Position numbers and translations under genes: made by a program. A model generated the notes under the pieces. It was not told the origin of the DNA. It worked only from the letters and a program-made list of their open reading frames with translations, and did no database searches. This document shows, piece after piece, positions 59,685-64,000 of a DNA stretch of 64,000 bases (position 1 is its first letter; every line of letters begins with the position of its first letter). Origin of the DNA: Holophagales bacterium (GTDB lineage: Bacteria; Acidobacteriota; Thermoanaerobaculia; UBA5066); contig JADJZB010000009.1 in NCBI GenBank assembly GCA_016719485.1, positions 156,799-220,798 on the forward strand, written 5' to 3'.

Positions 59685-61883
59685 TCACGCGGCCGGCCAT
59701 TCGAGGACGAAGCGGCATCCGCGGGGGGAATTCTCCTCCAGGACGACCCGCCCGCGGTGCTCGGCGGCGATGCGCGAGGTGATCGAGAGCCCGAGGCCGA
59801 ACCCTTCGGCCTTCGTCGAGAAGGTCGGCTCGAAGACGAGGTCCCTCTCCTCGGCCGGAATCCCCGGCCCGTCGTCGGCCACGACGACGCGGGCGACGCC
59901 CTCCTCGACCGACGCGCGAATCCTCACCTCCCCGCCCGGAGGGGTCGCGGAGACGGCGTTGTCGACGAGGTTGACGACCGCCCGCTTGATCTGCTGCACG
60001 TCGCCTCTCACCGCGGCGAGGTCCTCCGGCACGTCGGCCGTGATCTTCACGCCCGCCTTCGTCCCGTCGTAGAGCTTCGCGACCTGCCCGACGATCGCGC
60101 CGAGGTCGCAGTCGCCGAGGCTCGTCTCGGGAAGCCGCGCGAAGCGGTGGAAGGCGTCGACGAGCGCGGCGAGGGTCCGCACTTCCTGGACGATCGTGTC
60201 GGCCCCTTCTTCCACGACCTTCGCGAGAGCCGGGTCGCACGCCGTCGAGGCGCGCGCCTTCCGCCGGATCCGCTCGGCGGCGAGCCGCACGGGCGTGAGC
60301 GGGTTCTTGATCTCGTGCGCCATCCGTCGCGCCGCCTCCTCCCAGGCCGCGGCGCGCTCGGCACGGACGAGGGCCGTCGTGTCCTCGAGGGTCACGACCC
60401 ACGCCGTCTTCTCTCCGGCGTCCCCCGGGACGTTCGTGGCGTGCGCCTCGACGACGAGCGGCTCGCGTGCCCCGGGCGCCGCGAGCGAGAGCGTCGCCTC
60501 GCGGGGGCCGGTGCCGCGGAACGCGCGGTCGAGCAGCTCGAAGAGGGGCGCCTGCCACTCCTCGTCGAGCAGGGCGGACATCGGCGTTCCGGGAGGGGCG
60601 CCCGCCCTGCGGAGCATCCTCAGCGCGGCCTCGTTCATCCCCTCGAGCCTCGCCTCGCCCCGTCCCTCGCCCGTCAGCGGGCCGAACGCGAGGACGCCGA
60701 CGTCCAGGTGCGCCAGGATGGTGCGGATCCGGAGGCGGTCCTCGTCCAGCCTCGCGTAGGCCGACTGCAGCTCCGCGTTCGCCGAGACGAGGCGGCCGCG
60801 GCTCTCGCGCAGCTCGTCGGTCATCGCGTTGAACGCGAGCCCGAGCGTCGCGATCTCGTCGGCTCCCTCGACCTCGACGCGCGTGTCGAAGTCGCCGGCC
60901 CCGACCCGCCGCACCGAGGCGGCCAGCGCGGCGATCGGGCGCGTCACGCGCCGCGCCAGGAGGAGCCCGACCCAGACCGCGGCGAGAAGGACGAGGAGGG
61001 CGAGGAGGAGGAAGAGCAGGACCTGCACCGCCTGCAGCGAGGTGCGCTCGGCCTCCAGCTGGGCGAAGGCCGACGTGGCGCGCGAGAGCATCCGCAGCGG
61101 ACCGGCCTCGGCGGGGGGGTCGTACGTGCCGAGGATCAGGATGCCGGCGGGGAAGGCGACGATCGTCCGTCCGACCTGCCCGCCCCCTTCGATCGCGTCG
61201 ATGCGCCGCACCGAGCCGCGGGCCCGGGCCGAGGAGATCCACTCCGCCGAAGGCTCCGGCACGTCGCGCAGTGGCCAGCGCGGCGAGCCGACGGCGAGCG
61301 TGCCCGAGGACGCGGTCCCGTCCAGGGGTCTCAGCTCGAGGTAGTCCAGACCCGAGTCCTCGCGGCTGGAGGCGAGGAGGGCGAGACGGGCCGCCGCGCC
61401 CCTGGCCTCGACGAGCGAGGACGCCAGCCGCGAGGCGACCCGATCCTCCCTGTCTGCCGAGCGTTGACGCACCAGCTCCACGACCTCCCTCCCCGCCGAG
61501 ACCGTCTCGGTCACCGGCGGCTGGAACCAGATCTCCACGCTGCGCTGGAGGAGGCCGGTCGTCGGCAGGATCAGGAGGGCGATGGGGAGGAGGGCGAGGC
61601 CGACGTGCGTCAGGACGACGCGGACCCGGAAGCGGGAGCCGAAGACCCCGCGTCGCGACTCCAGGACGAGGCGCGCCGCGCTGCGCCCGATGACGAGGAG
61701 CAGGGCGAGGATGAGGACGACGACGATGTAGAAGAGGACGAACAGGAGGACCCGGTTCGTGGCGGCCGGCGGCGCGAGCGCGCGGGCCCTGAGGACGAGG
61801 GCGTAGATCCCGGCGAGGGCGAGGCCGAGCGTGAGGCCGACGCCGAGGAGGACCCTGTTGTCCCGCGCCCACGGCGTCTTCAT
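59685..61883 (-). CDS. NtrY-like membrane sensor histidine kinase
   Basis: A 732-aa kinase. Two N-terminal transmembrane helices (LLGVGLTLGLALAGIYALVL, RVLLFVLFYIVVVLILALLL), a further one near residue 100, a periplasmic region, then VQVLLFLLLALLVLLAAVWV and a HAMP domain (RRVTRPIAALAASVRRVGAG). A PAS-like region (about 415-505) precedes the phosphotransfer segment RRMAHEIKNPLTPVRLAAER with the H-box His, and the ATPase domain (VVNLVDNAVSATPPGG, VADDGPGIP, GFGLGLSI). It overlaps the DUF4390 stop by four bases and precedes the NtrX-like regulator, the usual ntrYX order. Confidence 0.94.
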   Translation of the reverse strand: MKTPWARDNRVLLGVGLTLGLALAGIYALVLRARALAPPAATNRVLLFVLFYIVVVLILALLLVIGRSAARLVLESRRGVFGSRFRVRVVLTHVGLALLPIALLILPTTGLLQRSVEIWFQPPVTETVSAGREVVELVRQRSADREDRVASRLASSLVEARGAAARLALLASSREDSGLDYLELRPLDGTASSGTLAVGSPRWPLRDVPEPSAEWISSARARGSVRRIDAIEGGGQVGRTIVAFPAGILILGTYDPPAEAGPLRMLSRATSAFAQLEAERTSLQAVQVLLFLLLALLVLLAAVWVGLLLARRVTRPIAALAASVRRVGAGDFDTRVEVEGADEIATLGLAFNAMTDELRESRGRLVSANAELQSAYARLDEDRLRIRTILAHLDVGVLAFGPLTGEGRGEARLEGMNEAALRMLRRAGAPPGTPMSALLDEEWQAPLFELLDRAFRGTGPREATLSLAAPGAREPLVVEAHATNVPGDAGEKTAWVVTLEDTTALVRAERAAAWEEAARRMAHEIKNPLTPVRLAAERIRRKARASTACDPALAKVVEEGADTIVQEVRTLAALVDAFHRFARLPETSLGDCDLGAIVGQVAKLYDGTKAGVKITADVPEDLAAVRGDVQQIKRAVVNLVDNAVSATPPGGEVRIRASVEEGVARVVVADDGPGIPAEERDLVFEPTFSTKAEGFGLGLSITSRIAAEHRGRVVLEENSPRGCRFVLEWPAA

Positions 61884-62458
61884 CGAGCTTCCCCGTTGCC
61901 CTTCCAGAAGAAGACGGGCGACCTGCGCCAGTCGGTCATGGCGCGCGTCGGGACGAAGCCGAGCGTCAGCTCGGTCCCGTGGAGGCAGCGGACCCTCACG
62001 ACGAGGGGCTTGCCGACGAGCTGCGGGCCCATCGTGAACGCCGGAAGCCCGGGGAGCGTCGCGAGCACCCGCTCGGCTTCCTCCCGGCCCGGCAGGACGA
62101 CCGTCTCGAGGAGCCGCCCGTCGAGGCGGCGTTCGACCGTGGTGTCGCCGCTCATGGGCCGGTAGGTCGCGGTGATGGAGTACTGCCGCTCGTCCCGCAG
62201 CCCGTCCCACCACTTGTTGCGCGAGACGAACAGCCGCATCTCCCACGCGACGGTCGTGGGGAGGCCCGAGGCGAGCCGCTTGAGGGCGTCGGGCGGCAGG
62301 CCGGGGGAGAGCTGCGCCGTCACCCGGACGTCCCGCCCGACCAGGGACGTCTCGACCTGGGGAATCCGCAGCCCTTCGTCAAAGGCCGGCGCGACCGCGG
62401 CCGCGAGGGCGGCCGCGGTCAGTGCGGCAGCGAGTATCAGGACCGGGCGGGCGCGCAC
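61880..62458 (-). CDS. DUF4390 protein, exported or membrane-anchored
   Basis: A 192-aa protein from the GTG at 62458; an in-frame ATG at 62536 would add 26 polar residues ahead of the signal-like segment (VLILAAALTAAALAAAVAPA). I prefer 62458 because CACAAT stands six bases before it. The rest is the DUF4390 domain (WEMRLFVSRNKWWDGLRDER, YSITATYRPMSGDTTVERR, HGTELTLGFVPTRAMTDWRR), commonly found immediately before ntrY-type kinases. It may sense or modulate something in the periplasm for that kinase, but its function is unproven. First gene of the three-gene operon. Confidence 0.85.
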   Translation of the reverse strand: MRARPVLILAAALTAAALAAAVAPAFDEGLRIPQVETSLVGRDVRVTAQLSPGLPPDALKRLASGLPTTVAWEMRLFVSRNKWWDGLRDERQYSITATYRPMSGDTTVERRLDGRLLETVVLPGREEAERVLATLPGLPAFTMGPQLVGKPLVVRVRCLHGTELTLGFVPTRAMTDWRRSPVFFWKGNGEAR

Positions 62459-62464
62459 CCGCGC

Positions 62465-62470
62465 ATTGTG
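62465..62470 (-). promoter_or_regulatory. -10-like box of the DUF4390-ntrYX-like operon
   Basis: CACAAT on the minus strand, six bases, then the GTG at 62458. Confidence 0.4.
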
Positions 62471-62561
62471 CGCGAAACGGACCGGCTCGGAGCCGAGCTG
62501 GAACGAAGGCAGATCCGCCGTCAGAATGGCGCCCACGTATGGCCGTAAAGCGAAACTCGGA

Positions 62562-62819
62562 ATGCAGTCTCTAGACGACCCCGCCCCGCCCGAGACTCTG
62601 GAGCTCCTCCGAAGGCTCGGCTGCAGCTACCGCCCTCGGTGCTTCTTCCCCGGGCCGAACGTCTCGGCGACGTCCTACCCGCTGGAAGTCTGGCCACCGG
62701 CGGGGCACCACTTTGGTGACGGACAGCATTCCTTCGTCATCAAGTACTGGTCTGACATCGCCGAGCGACTCGCCACCATCCCGGTGGTCCCGTGCGACGC
62801 GGACTGCGATGAGCGATGA
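62562..62819 (+). CDS. Cys-rich hypothetical protein, paralogue 1
   Basis: An 85-aa protein of no family I recognise. It has ELLRRLGCSYRPRC, PLEVWPPAGHHFGDGQHSF, VIKYWSDIAERL and a Cys-containing end (VVPCDADCDER). The next gene repeats this pattern, so they are tandem paralogues. Its stop overlaps the next start (ATGA). The ATG at 62526 would add 12 residues. The pairs of Cys/His might bind a metal. No signal peptide. Confidence 0.65.
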   Translation: MQSLDDPAPPETLELLRRLGCSYRPRCFFPGPNVSATSYPLEVWPPAGHHFGDGQHSFVIKYWSDIAERLATIPVVPCDADCDER

Positions 62820-63208
62820 GCGAGGATCGCTGGGCCTGCCCCTACGCCGCCCACTACGGCCAGTGCCACGGCCAGGTCGTGGGACCCGACGGGTCCACCA
62901 GCCGGTGCAGGCGGCCGGAGGTCCGTTGGCTTCTCTGCTGGCGGCACTACGGCGAGGAGATCCGCCGGAACCGTGCCGAGGTGGTCGCCGTCATGCGTCG
63001 ACTCGGGTGCTGGTACAGGAACACGCGCCCCCCCCGCCAGCGGGAAGGTGACGTGCCGAGACTTCCCCTCGTCGTCCTGCCACCGAAGGGCTTTCACTTC
63101 GAGGGCGCCGGGCACGAAGTCGTCCTCTCGACGTGGTGGGACATCGAGAATCTCCTCGTCGGCACCCGCATCGTTGCGTGCGACGACGCGTGCAGGGTCG
63201 TGAACTGA
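62816..63208 (+). CDS. Cys-rich hypothetical protein, paralogue 2
   Basis: A 130-aa protein. The N-terminal 50 residues have a His/Cys cluster (ACPYAAHYGQCHGQ, SRCRRPEVRWLLCWRHYGEE) with zinc-finger-like spacing. Residues about 57-130 repeat the pattern of the preceding protein: VMRRLGCWYRNTRP, PLVVLPPKGFHFEGAGHEVV, LSTWWDIENLL and IVACDDACRV. Co-translated with it. Function unknown; a nucleic-acid or metal-binding role is only a guess. Confidence 0.7.
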   Translation: MSEDRWACPYAAHYGQCHGQVVGPDGSTSRCRRPEVRWLLCWRHYGEEIRRNRAEVVAVMRRLGCWYRNTRPPRQREGDVPRLPLVVLPPKGFHFEGAGHEVVLSTWWDIENLLVGTRIVACDDACRVVN

Positions 63209-63310
63209 GGCCGAAGGTATCAGCGGGGGCGACGAATCGAGCTCAGCGCCCGGCGAGGGCGACGGTCTCGTGGGCCGGCTCGGAGCGGCGGACGTGCTCG
63301 CTGGCGGCGG

Positions 63311-64000
63311 CTACTGGAAGACGCCGGAGATGTCGAGGATCACGTGGGCAGGTCCTGCAGAACCGTTATAGGCGCTCACGGCGCCACCGGCTCCGATCTT
63401 TATTACCGTAGAGGACGATCGGATCTTGCCCGGAGAGAAGGAAACCGTCTGCGTACCGGGTGTCTGGATTCCCGAAGGGAAGAGTGTGACGGACCCCACG
63501 GATGCGGCGTCGGTCACAGAGACGTTCAGCGCAGCGGCTACCGCCCCGATCGGAACGCCGCACCCGCTCGCAGTTACGGCGAACTCGCGGATCTCCCCAG
63601 CCGTCAGCGGAACCCCGCTTCCGGTTCGGGTGTCCGCGATTCGGCACGGCGTCACCTGGTAGAAGAGAGCTCCGCCGTCCGGCTGGAAGGTCGCCGTTAC
63701 CGGGTGCGCCGCCGTCATGAGGATGGTGCAGGGACCGAGGTCTAGGCAGCTCGGTTCGCTCCAGCCGGCGAAGCGAGAGCCCGGGGAAGCGAGGGCAGTC
63801 AGTGTCACCGTCGAGCCGGTGGCGAAATCGGCGGAACAGACCGACCCACAGCTCAGGCCGGACGGGTTTGAGTAAACGAGCCCGCTCCCGGATCCGATCC
63901 TGTTCACCTGCAGCGTGTAGGAGGGTGCGTAGACGACGACGCCTTTCTGCAGGAACCCGGAACGTGCCTCGGCGTCGTACGCCCGGCAGGTAGCGGATAC
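63311..64000 (-). CDS. Secreted repeat protein, C-terminal part (runs off the window)
   Basis: The frame is open from the right edge down to the stop at 63311, so 230 C-terminal residues are visible and the N-terminus lies outside. From the edge: beta-rich sequence (GFLQKGVVVYAPSYTLQVNR), a bacterial InlB/Flg_new-type repeat (LSCGSVCSADFATGSTVTLT, SPGSRFAGWSEPSC), then a terminal beta-domain beginning FYQVTPCRIADTRTGSGVPL and ending GPAHVILDISGVFQ. Terminal domains starting with a C-R-I-x-DTR motif recur in large secreted acidobacterial and actinobacterial proteins. The role is probably extracellular; catalytic domains, if any, lie outside. Confidence 0.8.
   Translation of the reverse strand, partial: VSATCRAYDAEARSGFLQKGVVVYAPSYTLQVNRIGSGSGLVYSNPSGLSCGSVCSADFATGSTVTLTALASPGSRFAGWSEPSCLDLGPCTILMTAAHPVTATFQPDGGALFYQVTPCRIADTRTGSGVPLTAGEIREFAVTASGCGVPIGAVAAALNVSVTDAASVGSVTLFPSGIQTPGTQTVSFSPGKIRSSSTVIKIGAGGAVSAYNGSAGPAHVILDISGVFQ

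Overview
The window is GC-rich, tightly packed bacterial chromosome with about 48 protein genes. I recognised no rRNA, tRNA, CRISPR array or insertion sequence. An Oar-like TonB-dependent receptor, S9 and S46 peptidases, a VPS10/BNR-repeat protein, a TPR sulfatase-like protein, a hybrid Ser/Thr kinase and a transcript style with few leaders suggest an Acidobacteriota member (perhaps Thermoanaerobaculia) living as a proteolytic scavenger. The taxonomy is inference. Three conserved genes (xanthine dehydrogenase-type, S9 peptidase, malate synthase) each carry a single-base frameshift at a CG or C run, which looks more like consensus error than decay.

Layout. 1-7.8 kb: molybdopterin oxidase subunit (partial), SDR epimerase, small conserved proteins, a cysteine-less thioredoxin-like protein, SppA, an ExoD-like membrane protein and a DUF1579 protein. 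7.9-18.1 kb: a peptidoglycan-recycling island. It holds a YkfC-like NlpC/P60 peptidase fused to a class A beta-lactamase-like domain, a dipeptide epimerase, a lipoprotein joining a second beta-lactamase-like domain to an AmpD-type amidase (translationally coupled to a PAS/GAF/GGDEF protein), a DUF5009/MurT-like membrane protein, and the operon amino-sugar kinase-murQ-nagA (barrel only). 18.3-21.2 kb: TonB receptor. 21.4-28.9 kb: sulfatase/TPR, GDPD, S46 peptidase, zinc-ribbon protein and SPFH-GYF protein. 29-38.5 kb: RhlE helicase, a 61-bp near-perfect palindrome, M23 peptidase, radical SAM protein, GYF-TM2 protein, YheT hydrolase, aminotransferase, REC-GAF-kinase and STAS protein. 38.6-49.4 kb: BNR protein, S9 peptidase, NDH-2 and a large secreted unknown. 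49.5-58.3 kb: malate synthase, GAPDH, FHA protein, glycerate kinase, DUF883-like protein, transhydrogenase fused to a DUF429-like domain, and a POT-like transporter. 58.2-62.5 kb: an NtrX/NtrY-like two-component pair with DUF4390. 62.5-64 kb: two tandem paralogous Cys-rich proteins of unknown family and the C-terminal part of a secreted repeat protein.

How it fits together. The island has the enzymes to cut muropeptides (amidase, gamma-Glu-diamino acid peptidase), racemise L-Ala-D-Glu, and take amino sugars through kinase, etherase and deacetylase steps. A MurT-like protein and a POT-like transporter are candidate importers. Many genes show a -10-like hexamer 6-9 nt before the start codon and no Shine-Dalgarno, which implies widespread leaderless transcription. 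In one place two overlapping -10 boxes appear to drive the divergent recycling genes.
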